Part shown: piece after piece, positions 22,291 to 34,251 of the stretch | Position numbering within the stretch: the first letter of the stretch is position 1 | Layout: the number at the start of each line of letters is the position of its first letter | From: Platycnemis pennipes | Taxonomy: Eukaryota; Arthropoda; Insecta; Odonata; Platycnemididae | DNA: 64,000 nucleotides | Direction: 5' to 3' | Assembly: GCA_933228895.1 (NCBI GenBank) | Contig: OW121848.1 | Location: 134,992,615 to 135,056,614, forward strand | Translations under genes and position numbers: made by a program | The notes under the pieces: generated by a model | Databases searched by the model: none | Seen by the model: only the letters and a program-made list of their open reading frames with translations | Told to the model about the DNA's origin: nothing

Positions 22291-24879
22291 ATATTCTAGT
22301 TGGAGCCTATATATTTGCATGATCGACGCCACTTCATTTTACACAAACTGGACGATGACAGCGAGGAATGCCGACGGTCCTCGCCAGAACCGGAACGTAT
22401 CCGGCCCATTTTTGACTGGCAACAGAGCATCGCCGCGGCGCCGCCCGGTGCGCCGGTCAAATATTCTGTGTGGGAAAATGACCCGTGACTTTCGTCCACT
22501 TGAGGTGACCGTTACCTCCCTCGCATCTTCCCGTGATGCCCCGAATGCGATCAAATTCCCTCTCACAATCGCGCTACAGCCTCCGCTTCACTCATCATGG
22601 AACCCTTTTGCCCCAAAAGGAAAATATAACAACATTTACCAAGTTCTTTTCTGCATCTTCTGTGCATTCTTCAAACCAACTCGAAGACGAGCGGCAGGGG
22701 CTGAATAATCACCGAAAGTGTGCATATAAAGTCGTTCCACGGCTGTCTTCCTCGGTCAGCTAATTTGGCTATGGTGTTGACAAGCTAAGAGAAAAAACTA
22801 ATCGAAATGGAACTAATTATTTCAATCCGTAATTTTCTCCTAGGATCATAACATCTGTTGAAATAATCGTCTTAATGTTTGCGTCCGTGTATTACTTATT
22901 TTTTGTTGCAATCATTTTATATACCACCTAATGTCCGTAAATTTCTCGTTCAATAGGCGTTTGATATTCTTTTAAGTATGAAATAGAAGTATCGAAAATG
23001 TCCTGTTATTCATTGAAGGATTCTTTTTTTGGCTTATTCATGCCCCTGTTATTCCTTCATAGTATTATTGTGATAGTAACTTTTACCTTAATTCTCACTT
23101 AGGTGATTTTGTATGTCGAATATTATAAATAGTCTAAGGCCTTCAAATGATGATTGGACTTCAAGGTATGTACATTAAATAGATGTAAGAATTTTATCAT
23201 GAAATCGTTACCCGCGTTCTAGCCGCCTTCATTTTCCGACCTAAATTCCACCGAATATACCTGTAGCTTCTTTAAGCGACTGGAGTTTTCTAGGCATGCT
23301 TCAGTGTCGCGTGCCGTGGAGAAATGCAACCCGTTTTTTCCTCGATAAGTTGCGCGGCAGGATGCTGCAGCTGGGACAAAAATCCTCCAGCATTCTCAAC
23401 TGTTCTTTATTTTACGTTCGTTTTTGCTCTCCGTGAGCACCTGCTTTGATGAAGTACTTCGACCTCGATTCTTCCATTTCCTTTACGACTTCTCTCAAGG
23501 GCTCAATCAAGCGTCGTTATCGTTCATGTTGTGTCTTTATTTCAAATCGTTATCGGAATAAATAGAGCATTTTCTATGCCACGTTCTCTTTTTGCCTGTC
23601 TTTCAGAGCAAACAGTCATTTATGAGAGGACAGTTTTTATGTTGTCTAAGTATGGTCTATTGTTTCCTGTGGATTAATTTCAAAATATTAAATCTGTATC
23701 GCAGCACGGTACTCATTCAAGTAAAAAATATTCCTTCGGTCAGTCTTAATAATTGGGCCACTTACTCGAGTATAGTGTGATTCGTGTCATTGCGTCATCA
23801 TACAGACGTCATCAAAAGTATTGTTAAAATATTATCAGATTATTCAGGGGATATCCTCTATTCAGTATTTCTCCCATGTCTCATTTCTTATAAATCCACA
23901 GTTCAAACATGTTATCTTTCTTTTAACCTTGATCCACTGAGTCCACCGTACAGAATATCTTTCCCTCCTTTTGCGCTCACCCAGCATTTTTCTTTCCTCT
24001 ACCCTCTGTAAAATCCCGTTAATTATTAAAACTCAATGGAAATTACTGCGAAATTAATTTATTCCAATCCGTTGATTTAAACGTTTTTTTTAACAATACT
24101 ACATGAGTTACTGCAGAGTTGTTTTGCTCCAGGGAGGGCAGCTATATATAAGCACACGATATCGAGAATTGCAAGCTGTATCAAGAATTATTTGACGTTA
24201 AAATTTCAGTGTTCCTTGATTTACTTGCAGTGAAACATACAAGATGTAGGTAACTTAAGTTTCTTTACTTGTTTTGCTGCTCACGTTTATTATTCTGGGT
24301 CCATTTCATTTCATCTCAAACTCCGTCTATCATGAAAACATGCGGCTTTATAAACGAAAGTAATTTAGACTAGGTACTTTGTGCTTTTCTCGAATGAAGC
24401 TAATATTTTCCGCGGTTACTTATTGTTGTCAGTATATAGCAAATTGCTAGGCTTGACTTCGTGGGACCACATATTGATAACTTAAATAAATTCACTTTGT
24501 TAAATTCACTTTGTTTCGATCTCGCTTTTACGTTATTATTATCAGGGTTAACATTTAAGGCTATAGCCTTCCAGAGAGAAATAGATTACAATGAAGCTAC
24601 TAGAGGGAAAATATGATTATATTTGTAGTTTACATCTACTTTTAGCATGTTTGTATTATATCTATGTAATTTCATTTCTTTTCATGCATATCAAAATATG
24701 CCAAATACTTGTCCGTGTGGCTCCTGTGTCAGAAAGTGATGATTTTTCCTTATAATCAGCATTATATGTGAAAATTATTATTTCATGGGGTAATTTCATC
24801 CAGTGTTGACTTTAAAGTAAGCAGTAGTAATTGTAGCAATGAAAATAGCCTTGAATTCTTGATATAAATACATTTTTGC
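22291..24879. other. Non-coding stretch
   Basis: A GC-rich block lies at about 22,330-22,560. Overlapping open frames on both strands here (22,250-22,708 plus; 22,566-22,339 minus) have no domain. The remainder is AT-rich with nothing recognised. Confidence 0.4.
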
Positions 24880-24950
24880 TGATGGATCAGCTCGTGCCAC
24901 ATACCCTTAAGGCGATGTCCAGGGTATATCGTAGATGTAGATATTGATAG
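24880..24950 (+). mobile_element. Decayed A/B-type LINE tail
   Basis: GCCACATACCCTTAAGGCG, CCAGGGTATATCGTAGATG and TAGATAT mark an old terminal hairpin. The arms are mutated. Confidence 0.6.
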
Positions 24951-25904
24951 AGATCAAAGGCCATGGCCTTGTTGGAGGCCTTGATGATGTGTAAAATACT
25001 TAGAAAACGTAGAATGAGGAGGAAAAGAAGGCTTTCTGATGGTTTGGAGAGTGGTAGGACATGCGCTGAATCAAAGAGGGAAAAGTGCAGGAAAAAACGT
25101 TTAGGAGTATCGAAAGGCAGTAGAGTTGTCCATGGAAACTAACCTTGAACGGTACTAAAAAATAAAATATCTTGAACAGAAATGATAAAAAATAATGAAA
25201 TGCGTCCATGTCGTGCTTGCCGGTTTAATTGAAAATCGAAGTACGGTGGAAACATTTTTCGCTCCGCTTTTCACTCCAACCCTCCCCACTTCGGATCCGC
25301 CTCCCTTGCACTCTCCGTCGCATTTAATCCACTCATTGTGACAAAGCCTTTATGACCTCATCTCACTTGGCCATCTTCCGTCCTTTGTGGGCGAGAAACG
25401 GGGCGAGCCCATCGTGCGGAACGGTCAGTGCGACCGGACGGCGTCCCATTCGACCCTTTTCCCAAGCGGAGTTTCGCCGCGGGAAAGCCAAATGCAGCGG
25501 GTTTCGATCTCGCATTTGTATAGTACGCAGCGATGATCAACAATGTGTGCAAAAAAATCCTGTTAAGGCTTTAATAGAGTATATACATGGGTAAAACAAA
25601 TAGTTTGGATGTCACTATCGGATCCTGGTTTTAAGTAAATTCCATATCTTCTGTGAAAATTAATGATTGAGTGATATACCGAAGGTTTTAAGGTTATTAA
25701 AACACTCAATTTTACCTTTATTTGTGTTCAGCACCATGGTTCAGGAATTACAACCAAGAAGAGACCGACGAGTTAAAAAATACCGAAAGCGAGGCAAGAG
25801 AAAGAAGGGAAGAGGAGTGTGTGGAGCGTGACTAACACGCTTCCATTCCTAAGTCTTACTATGCTCCTTAGTATAGTTAGTTAGATTATATTGATATAAT
25901 TCAT
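24951..25904. other. Non-coding stretch
   Basis: A GC-rich block spans about 25,260-25,510, with mirror-image open frames on both strands but no domain. Nothing else recognised. Confidence 0.4.
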
Positions 25905-25975
25905 TATTGCTGATGATTCATCCCCTGTCACCCACCTTAGAGGTGGCTTGCAAGGTAATCTATAGATGTATATTT
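25905..25975 (+). mobile_element. Decayed A/B-type LINE tail
   Basis: TCATCCCCTGTCACCCACC, AGGTGGCTTGCAAGGTA and ATAGATGTATAT match the A/B terminal hairpin with several changes. Confidence 0.65.
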
Positions 25976-26229
25976 ATTTGGGTCAATGGTTTGGGGAGAT
26001 AAAAGTTTTGGGGAAGAGAAGGAGAGTACGGCGGAAATAAAGAAGTGGATGGACAAGGTGGATAATATGAGAGGTGAAATACAGAGATGAGAGGAAGCCC
26101 AGGACAGATATATTATATGAAGGAAAAGGATAGAAAACGTGGACAGGAAAGGATAGAAAAGTAGAGGACGCGGAGTCTAATTAACGTGAGATTAATGAAG
26201 GCTATAGAGAAAGAAGAAGTAGAATCAAT

Positions 26230-26779
26230 TCTACGTCTACATAATACCCTGCAAGCCACCATAAAGGTGTGTGGCAGGGGGTGAATTATCACCAAACATG
26301 CACTACATATCATGCATTTAAAAGTATTAGTATTTATATACTGTTCTAAACTTCACTATTTAAAAAAAGATAAATATAGCAAAGCAAACATGCAAAAACA
26401 TGCTGTTAGTTGGGTTAGCTTTAAGTGTTCATACCAACATGCAGCTACCAATGTTATCCATTGCTGCACTCGTATTGGATATATTTGCCGTTATTCATAT
26501 CCCTAATTATACGGGGAAAAAAGGAAATTTTGAATCTTTCAGTTCGGCAATCAATTTCTCTAATTTTGTGATTATGGTCCAGTCTACCATAGTAAGTTGG
26601 GGTTCGCAAAATATTTTTAACAACGTCACTGAAAATATCGTCTTGGAATTTTTTTAAAGAGATTAAGTCTAAATTTCAACCTGCGATCTGACAATGTTCC
26701 CCAATTTAATTCGTTTAATAGACTGGTTACGCTAGTATGGTTATCGTATCGTCCCTTTACAAATCTTTCCGATCTTCAT
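26230..26779 (-). mobile_element. LINE family A, 5'-truncated copy
   Basis: The minus strand has the hairpin tail, 3' UTR and about 90 codons of the ORF2 C-terminus, with frameshifts. Similarity to the copy at 17,612 extends to GATCTTC near 26,779, then a short CTTAAAAT repeat follows. Confidence 0.85.
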
Positions 26780-27117
26780 CTTAAAATCTTAAAATGCGAA
26801 TCTTAAAATCTCTTCATGATCGGATAGATCATGAGGAGATAATTAGGGAGGCATATTGTGCAGTGATGAGGTTTTCAGCATGATTTTTGGCTTCAAAGAT
26901 TTTATGTTTATTCATTTAATTTACACCTACAAAGTTAACTATGAGTAGGTACACTACTTCACAATGCCTGTCTACTTCTTTAATTTTACCTTTAGGAAAT
27001 GGGCTACCGTTATACGTGCGATAAGGATTTTGATACTCACATTATGGGAATTCAGATATTCATACAATCGTTATATTGACATTCATATGATGGGAATTAC
27101 TATCAGAACACAGGCCA
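26780..27117. other. Stretch with nothing recognised
   Basis: It holds a short CTTAAAAT repeat (about 26,780-26,810) and an 8-bp TCATGATC/GATCATGA hairpin near 26,813. No gene seen. Confidence 0.3.
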
Positions 27118-27612
27118 AAATTTAAATTTAAACTTTTAATTAAATTTGAAGCTGATATGTTTATATATCTCGTTAAATAGGTACATATTAAAAACCGCTG
27201 CGTATCACGCTATAGTTTTGATCAGATAAACAGGATTAGAGAGATAAATTTTTGTACCGATAGATTTAAAATGTAATTTTTCCCGTGTACCATAATTGAG
27301 CACAATAGGCAGCATAGCAAAATATAGAGTTAGGTAAAAAATTGTTGGACTAGCCTGTAGTGCATGAAGCATATTTTAATATTACTAATCCATGCATGCT
27401 AGGGAAATATAGATAAATATAATTAGGAAATTGTGTTTTCTAACCGGTAATCAATTCGTTGTTATGTAGTTACTAATCACCTAGTTGCACGCGGTCATGA
27501 AGTAGTAGCTCTTCATCTCATAGTTGCATGTAAGTAATGAATGTTTGGTGATCATCACCTCCTGCAGCACACCCTCATGGTGGCTCACAGGGTATTAGGT
27601 AGACGTAGACGC
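27118..27612 (+). mobile_element. LINE family B, decayed 3' copy
   Basis: The plus strand follows the B ORF2 C-terminus and 3' UTR: AGATAAACAGGATTAGAGAG, AGGCAGCATAGCAAA, CCTAGTTGCACG, TGTTTGGTGATCATCACC and a mutated hairpin ending GGGTATTAGGTAGACGTAGA. It is strongly diverged with stops. Confidence 0.75.
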
Positions 27613-27859
27613 ATAAAATAAACCCACTATAAATACTCAGAGGAGATTTCGTTCGTACCTACATTTACAATCTGATGGAGATTTCCTGCCTAACTCTTTT
27701 AGCAATGCGTATTCCGTAGATAGATGTGGATTCCATGCTAAACCTACCGTAAAATTTTTTACATACGTAGGTATCCTTTGCTGCACTCATCTAGAATTCA
27801 CTTAAAAATTCAGACCAGAATATTAAGTTGTAAATACACTTAAAGCATCACCAGTGTCT

Positions 27860-27925
27860 AAATATTCGGTATAACACTCTGCCACCTACCCTTGCGGTGG
27901 CTTGCATGGTACTATGTAGATGTGT
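27860..27925 (+). mobile_element. Decayed A/B-type LINE tail
   Basis: CTCTGCCACCTACCCTTGC, GGTGGCTTGCATGGTACTA and TGTAGATGTGTA remain of the terminal hairpin. Confidence 0.65.
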
Positions 27926-30180
27926 ATAATGAGCCATCGTTACTTTTTCCTTTACTTTCGCTCGGAATAAATTGCTCAGTTGGCACGTTATAAAAAAAAG
28001 TGAATAAAAAAATGACGATGAAATCGTTTTCTCCCGGGGCGTTTAATTTTCCTAGAGCTAAGAAAGTCATGAGCAGGATGTATGCAGTGCGTGAAGAATT
28101 GCTCATCATTTCCCCACGTTTCATTGCCATTTAATTTTCGCGGACATATTTTTTGTCACATCACCTTGCCTTCCTTACCATTTTTTACATTTTCCTTAGT
28201 TTCCTTCGTACGTTCACAAGTTTCCGTTTCTGTGGTTAATACCAGTTCTAATTTTTGTTTTTAGACGCATTTCAACCTTGCCGGCTCAGCTAAAAAAACT
28301 GATGTTTCATTCAATTGTCCTTTAGGTATCCTGTTTGTCGACGACTTGTATGACTTTCTGTCAGGCAAAAGAATTACTGTTCCCGACATTTTCAAGACTT
28401 CCTGTCTTGGGAAAGGGTTGTGTAGAATTCCACGATAAATGATTATCTCCGTTTATTTACTCGTCAATATTTGCCTACGACATCAATTGTGGGGTGTTTC
28501 TTCCCCGGATAAAGATTTTAGACGCGGGTTCTGCAGCAATTCTTAGCTCAAATTTTGTATCCATTCAGTTGTGGTTCTGGTCACTGTAATGCCATTTAAA
28601 ATTCTATGCTACGTGACATGGACCTTACCGCTGATTATAAATGAGCCTAGACTATTCTCAAGTCTACAATTCAACGCTAAGACATTTATTTCGCCGGATA
28701 CATTGGATTACTTTGCTGCTGCATGGGTTTTCTTGATTAAAATACATAATGAGTCTTCCAGTAGCTCATCCGCTGAAGATCTCTTTTGTAAAAACACACG
28801 AATTAAAGGACCACAACTGGATGGAGCCCGCTGCGATTAAGTATGCGGGTATTTAAAGTGTGAAGAGATTTATTGTTCTTTGCGGGGATCATTACGAAGG
28901 CTTCATAAATGAGATTCTAAGATATTTTCGACTTCCTTTATTTATCATGGTGTTTCAAGGTGGCCTTCGAAATTCACGTGCAGGATAATTTTGAGTCACA
29001 TAGAATTAGGTTGCCATGGTGCTCCAACAACTAAGATTATATCATATCGTCCAAAATAATTCATTATTTAACCTAATTCAAAGATAGAACGAATGACCAT
29101 GACTGAAGCAAGATTTAATTCAGCGATCATTGGATCGCCATTCAAGCATGTTGACGTCCTCACTACTATGACCGACAAGCCGACGGCTAAAGGACTACTA
29201 TGCGAAAAATATCGGTGTCAGCCGTACTGGGGGTGGGAAATAGAATTTTTTAATCGGTGGAAAGAAAGGTTTCCCTTTTTATTGTCCGGTGAAAATGCAG
29301 CTTCCTATACCAGGCACCCGGCCCCTCGCTTTACCATTGTTGTAGGCATCTCCTTCTGTCCACTCCGGGACAACTCTTTTTTCCTTGCATATTAATGTGT
29401 ATATTTCTCGGAGGCCAAGTCGTGTGAGGCTTGGGGCCCCCCTAGGTTCCATTCCCCCTTCCCCTTGATACGCCGTGAACAATCCCTTTGTTCTCGTCCC
29501 GATCAAAACTTTCCCGTTTTGGGGACGAGTTCGACCGCTTTTTATTCTCTCCCGTTCGCCACCCGCAAGGTCGTCGAAAAGGGAGCAGAGGAGACGCTCG
29601 GGCAACGGATCTTGTGGATTCATTTAATGGTAATACTTGTGAGTGGCGAAGGGGGGAGGGGAGGTAGGGGTGAGAAATTCGTCCCCACTTTCCACGGCGG
29701 GTGGAGAGAGAGGAACCGTTCCCATCTCTCTCTATGTTCGAACCATTAATTTACTTCAAAAGGCCACTACATAACACACTTCTCCAGATACAACGGGACG
29801 ACGACTATTACACACTGTATTTTTCCAGCAGAGTTACAAGTAACGCACATTTCCGTATAATGCCAAATGAACATAAGACACTCTTTTTATCTAAAGAAAG
29901 CGATAAAAAATGTCAGCATAGTTATTAGTTAATTATGTATGTACACTTATTTAAATCGCATTAACCCTCCCTAAGTATATTTTTCACAACCCCCTTCACG
30001 TGTGGGTGTTTTCCTGCAGTTGGCTTTTTTTTCCGTGATTGGCATTAGCCAAAATCCTCGAGTTTTATCCCACAATTGTATGTATGTATGTACTTATATT
30101 TTGCACATATCTTTCATACTATCATTTACATCTCGTTGATGCCCGAATTTTGTAATTGTAATTGAATGCAATTTTCAAAC
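27926..30180. other. Non-coding stretch
   Basis: A GC-rich block at about 29,290-29,720 has overlapping open frames on both strands without domains. Nothing else recognised. Confidence 0.4.
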
Positions 30181-30277
30181 ATGTATAACGCTCCATTGTA
30201 TCAGGCTCAACTAAGTGGAAGTTGAATTTCGTAAATGAAATACTAACTTTGTTTCCTTCCACAGATTTATTTTCTTG

Positions 30278-30317
30278 GTACGACATGTTTCGACACATCA
30301 GTGTCATCATCAGGTAC
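30278..30317 (-). ncRNA. Hammerhead-ribozyme-like motif, left arm of foldback 2
   Basis: Minus strand, in order: stem I strand GTAC (30,317-30,314), CTGATGA (30,313-30,307), one extra T, stem II GACAC-TGAT-GTGTC (perfect, 30,305-30,292), GAAAC (30,291-30,287), AT, GTC (30,284-30,282), then GTAC closing stem I. Stem III would be only A-U plus C-G with a 2-nt loop, as described for the minimal hammerheads of Penelope-like elements. The predicted cleavage is after 30,282. The extra nucleotide between CUGAUGA and stem II departs from the strict consensus, so activity is uncertain. Confidence 0.5.
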
Positions 30318-30475
30318 AAAATTTAAATACAATTTTCACGTGTATATACATCATGAAGGGTAGTGGGCATTCAGGATAGGAAAACCCTTACCTCTCCTCA
30401 CCCCTACGTTTTCCCATCCTGAATGCCCACTACCCTTCATGATGTGTATACACGTGAAAATTGTATTTAAATTTT

Positions 30476-30515
30476 GTACCTGATGATGACCCCGATGTGT
30501 CGAAACATGTCGTAC
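30476..30515 (+). ncRNA. Hammerhead-ribozyme-like motif, right arm of foldback 2
   Basis: This is the plus-strand mirror of the left-arm motif: GTAC, CTGATGA (30,480-30,486), extra T, a stem II weakened by two changes (GACCC instead of GACAC), GAAAC (30,502-30,506), AT, GTC (30,509-30,511), GTAC. Stem II would fold poorly, so this arm is the less likely to be active. Confidence 0.4.
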
Positions 30516-30572
30516 CAAGAAAATAAATCTGTGGAAGGAAACAAAGTTAGGATTTCATTTATGTATAACGCT

Positions 30573-31275
30573 GTTTATTATGCATATACTGGCGAGGAGT
30601 TAGATGGAATAAGGGACATTTAATCTCAATCTTGCCCCAATAAATACCTATACCCTCCCGAAGGGTTGTAGTATATTACGTAGATGTAGATGAATGCGCT
30701 TATCTATAAACGTTATATTTTCCGGCGTTACTTGGTGGAATTGCATATTATCGAAATAAGTAGATACAATAACTAGGTTTAGTCCACACTCTCCGTGTGG
30801 ACCATGTGGAAAGTGCCGACTATATCTAGTTATTTTATTTATTTCGACTTTTATCTCTATCTCTCTCTCTCTGTCTCTCACTCACTCTCTCTCCGTCTCT
30901 TCGTCCGCTTCCAGTCGTCGTCGCACCTGCTTCCCGAATGAAAGGGAGGGAGGGGAGAAGGTGCTGCGAGGGTGGAGCGGGATAGTCAAGGCCGCGTCTC
31001 TCGGCATTGGGCGGAGTGCTAGTGGTAGTAGGGTGAGGATACTCACACTTCCGGCCGGGGCAAACACTCTCGAGCTCCCCGCAGCCATATCCCACTTTCA
31101 TACACCTTCGCCTTCCAGTCCTTCCCCCATAATATCTACATCCATGAATATCGAATAATGGTGTCAAGGAGTTGTGTTAGTGCAATTTGGTTTTTCAGGT
31201 AATTCAACAACAAACGGTACATCGGGCCGTTTTCTTTTTCTTCTCTGTTTGTCAATCCCGCTGGATTTGATGGTG
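30573..31275. other. Stretch with (TC)n low complexity and a GC-rich block
   Basis: A TC-rich simple repeat lies at about 30,848-30,905. A GC-rich block follows (30,900-31,100). A weak GTAGTATATTACGTAGATGTAGATG at about 30,665-30,692 may be a decayed LINE tail. No gene supported. Confidence 0.4.
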
Positions 31276-31500
31276 TACGTCTTAGTCTACATGATAAGCT
31301 GCCTGCGAGTGTGCCACTGCCGGGTGTGAGGCTGGAGAGGAAGGATTTCCAATCACGCACTACTTACATGCAACTAAGAACTACTACAATGCAACTACTT
31401 CGTGAGGCATGATAGCTATAAGAGTCACGTGCAACTAAATGGTTACTATCTATATCTACTGACTACCCTGCATGCCACCTTAAGGGTTTTGGGTGCCTTA
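31276..31500 (-). mobile_element. Decayed B-type LINE tails, inverted
   Basis: The minus strand shows one old B tail (31,276-31,455, with ACGCACTACTTACATGCAAC and GCAACTAAATGGTTACTATC) followed by the beginning of another (31,452-31,500, ACTACCCTGCATGCCACC). Both hairpins are mutated. Confidence 0.6.
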
Positions 31501-31503
31501 CTC

Positions 31504-32343
31504 AAGGTGGGGCCACCTTAGTTAGGCCCCACCTTGAATATGCAGCCAGTGTATGGAATCCGAATGAATTAGGTTTGATCAGAGAACTAGACAGTGGGCA
31601 GCGTAGAATAGCTAGGTTCGTTAAAAGGTGTTAGTACGATAGGTTTAGTAGTGTATCAGAATTAGTACAAGAATTAGGGTGGGAATCATCATCAGAGCGT
31701 AGGTTAAAGTACAGATTAAATCTCTTACAGGAATTTAAATCTCATAGCTTTACTGAAGATGTTAGATACATATTAAAAACACGTCTGAATACTGGATTCG
31801 ACAAGATAAATAAGATTAGAGATATAAATTGTCGTACCGATAGATTTCAAAATGTCATTTTTCCCCCGTACTATAAGAGAACAGAATAGGCAGCATAGCA
31901 AAGGGATAGGTAGGGGAAATATTTTAGAGTAGCCTGTGGTACACGTCATGTTGCATGCAATCTCTTCATATTTACGTATTTCTTCTCTTTCACATCCTCC
32001 ATCACTTGTTCCATCTCTCTCTCGAGGCCTTCCTTTGCCATCCTCCCATCCACTTGTCCTTCAACGATTGTCTTCATCAGGCCACCGTGTCTTAAAATAT
32101 GGCCGATTAAGTTATCCCGTCTCCTTCTTAGAGTTTTCAGCAGGCCTCTCTTTTCTCCCACCCTTCTTAAGACTTCTTCGTTTGTCTCTCGGCCGATCCA
32201 TTTTATCTTCAAATCTAGTTGCATGAGACCCTAGAGTAGCATGTTTGCTTGTATATAGTGATCATGCTTGGTGATCTTCACCCCCTGCCACACACCCTCG
32301 CGGTGGCTTGCAGGGTATCGCGCAAATGTAGATGTAGATGAAA
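31504..32343 (+). mobile_element. LINE family B, 5'-truncated copy with C insert
   Basis: From 31,519 the plus strand follows B ORF2 (RPHLEYAASVW, ELGWESSSERRLKYRLN, CRTDRFQNVIFPPYYKRTE) and 3' UTR, and ends in the hairpin plus GTAGATGTAGATG. Frameshifts are present. The extreme 5' end is a snap-back: CTCAAGGTGGGGCC (31,503-31,516) is the reverse complement of the first LINE bases GGCCCCACCTTGA(A/G). A family C fragment splits the 3' UTR at 31,958-32,213. Confidence 0.85.
31958..32213 (-). mobile_element. LINE family C fragment nested in B
   Basis: The minus strand encodes KIKWIGRETNEEVLRRVGEK, RRRDNLIGHILRHGGLMKTI, and ends after EKKYVNMKR without the usual stop or (GAT)n tail, so it is truncated at both ends. 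GTTGCATG occurs on both flanks (31,950-31,957 and 32,218-32,225); in the intact B sequence this motif occurs once here, so it may be the target duplication. Confidence 0.8.
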
Positions 32344-32400
32344 GGTGTGTGGCAGGGGTGAGTTATCCCAACACGTGAACTGCATACAAACAAGTTAATT
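32341..32400 (-). mobile_element. B/A-type LINE tail fragment, tail-to-tail
   Basis: AAAGGTGTGTGGCAGGGGTGAGTTAT and CAACACGTGAACTGCATAC, read on the minus strand, are the inner part of the A/B hairpin tail. The fragment abuts the tail of the B copy ending at 32,343. Confidence 0.7.
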
Positions 32401-33199
32401 TACAAATTTATTTTACTACGTAGGTACCTACCTAAGGAGGTATTTGTATGAATAACATTCGGAACACACATTAGCAGATCTAATTACCATCCAACATCCG
32501 AAAAAAAATTTAAGAAATATTACAGACATATATTACATGTATTTTATGCAGGCATGCTTAAATCCTGGAACGGAAAATATAATAAACAATCCAACACCTG
32601 AATTTCATCTCTGTTTGTTCCATTAATACCTATGTAAATTTAATGTGACCAATTTAATTTTCGTGATATGATAAATTTATTTTATGTAGGCATCGCGATA
32701 TGAGAAGTTGTTATGTCCACGAAGTTTCTGGGGTAACAACGAATATCTGCCTGGGGTGCGGGTTATCTTATCTCCGTGGTCCTGTCCGCCAATGCAGTGT
32801 TGGGGCTGTAGTCAACTAGGTGTTGGAGGTGAAGTTGGCTGCGCAGTACTTCTGTAAAAGTCTACTTGGAGAGCTAATATCGCCAGACGTTCTTAGACAA
32901 AGCTGTTTTTAGATCAGGGAATCGCGTATACTGAGGTGCTCTATAATTGAAGTTAGTAATAAATAAATATGCTATAGTGTATACTTCTGTATTTCATTAT
33001 GCCCATAAAGCCACCGAAAGGACGGAAGGCAGTGGTGGTCCATCACAAGGCCTGTATTGTAAATCATAGAGAGCTAAATTTGCAGATGCTATCATGCAGG
33101 CATGCTAAAATATTAGACTGCACATGCACTACTTGCATGCAACTGTGAGGTAAAAATGCTACTTCTTTGCCTATAGAGCTATTGAATTATTCTGAATGA
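32401..33199. other. AT-rich stretch
   Basis: A possible decayed LINE tail lies near 33,001-33,040 (CATAAAGCCACCGAAAGG), too weak to call. Nothing else recognised. Confidence 0.3.
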
Positions 33200-33742
33200 A
33201 CGGTTTAGGTTTTCAAGGTGATAACTATATTGGAGTAAACAGGCTATTAAATTAACTAAAATGGGAGTCATTGTCAGATCGAAGGTTGAAATTAAGACCC
33301 TAATATCTAAATTAAATTCCGAGATAATATTTTCACTGATGACGTTAAACATATTTTAAAAACTACAACTTTGTACGGTGAACTGGACCATAATCACTAA
33401 GTTAGAGAAACTGATCGCCGAACAGATATTTTTCCTCGTACAATTATGTATATGAATAGCTATTAAAATATCCAAAAGCATAAATAATAGTATATCAATG
33501 GATAGCATAGATTGTTGCATGTTGGTATAAGGACTTTAAGCTAACCCATCCAACAGCATCTTTTACCATGCTTGCTATGCTATTTTTGTCTCTTTTAAGC
33601 TGTGAAGTTTAGACTAATGTATTATTACCAATCCTTTTTATGCACGATATGTAATGCATGTTTGGTGTGAATTCACACCCTGCCACACACCTTTATGGTG
33701 GCTTCCAGGGTATTTTGTAGGTGTAGATAGATGTAAATGTAG
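33200..33742 (+). mobile_element. LINE family A, decayed 3' copy
   Basis: The plus strand follows A ORF2 from the KGRYDNYISV region (GATAACTATATTGGAGTAAAC) through TTTCACTGATGACGTTAAAC and the 3' UTR to a hairpin tail with GTAGGTGTAGATAGATG. It is frameshifted. Confidence 0.82.
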
Positions 33743-34251
33743 CATCTTAGATCGACTATGCAAATTTCTAGGACCATTATTCACAAATGCGTTTTCACGT
33801 TAGTATTCCTAATCTTTTTATGGCCTAATATAATGTATTTGCTCACAAAAGCCATTTAAAGACTCGATTGAGGTTTGTTGGCGGGCGTATCACCGCAAGC
33901 AATCTTGATTTGACTACAATCATTAAACTTGAAATTTAAGGGCGGGTTTGTTCAAAGCATTGGTTGGCTTTGTTACTTATTCAAATTTTCGTCATAATCA
34001 AGAGATACCAATTCCGGAGATTGCTCAACCTAGATCATAATTTGGAGCATCAGTCCGTAACTCATGATAACGTTATTTTTAGATTCACATACGATTCTCC
34101 TTTGTCGTTCCTTCATCTTTCTTGTGCCCACTTTTTCCTTTTATGACTATATTATATGTATTTTTTACCATCAAATAATAATTCTCTATAATTAGGTTAG
34201 ATTCTTCCAGCATATTTTCTCATCGCCATTAATTTTCATTACACATTGATC
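33743..34251. other. AT-rich stretch, nothing recognised
   Basis: No feature found. Confidence 0.3.

Larger units (their letters stand above)
30193..30560. mobile_element. Foldback element with two hammerhead-like cores (copy 2)
   Basis: The element is a 368-bp insertion flanked by perfect 12-bp direct repeats ATGTATAACGCT (30,181-30,192 and 30,561-30,572). It holds two inverted arms of about 155 bp (30,232-30,385 and 30,408-30,563, just overlapping the right duplication) around a 22-nt spacer. The outer left 39 nt (30,193-30,231) are unpaired and include AAGTGGAAG, like the unpaired head of copy 1. Each arm carries a hammerhead-like core pointing away from the centre, followed on that strand by AAGAAAATAAATCTGTGG. 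The long duplication and inverted partial-copy arrangement fit Penelope-like retroelements (inference). No protein is encoded. Confidence 0.85.

Noticed and set aside
22250..22708. A 152-codon frame in a GC-rich block
   Set aside because: Starts inside a LINE B relic, has no recognisable domain, and an opposite-strand frame of similar quality covers the same DNA.
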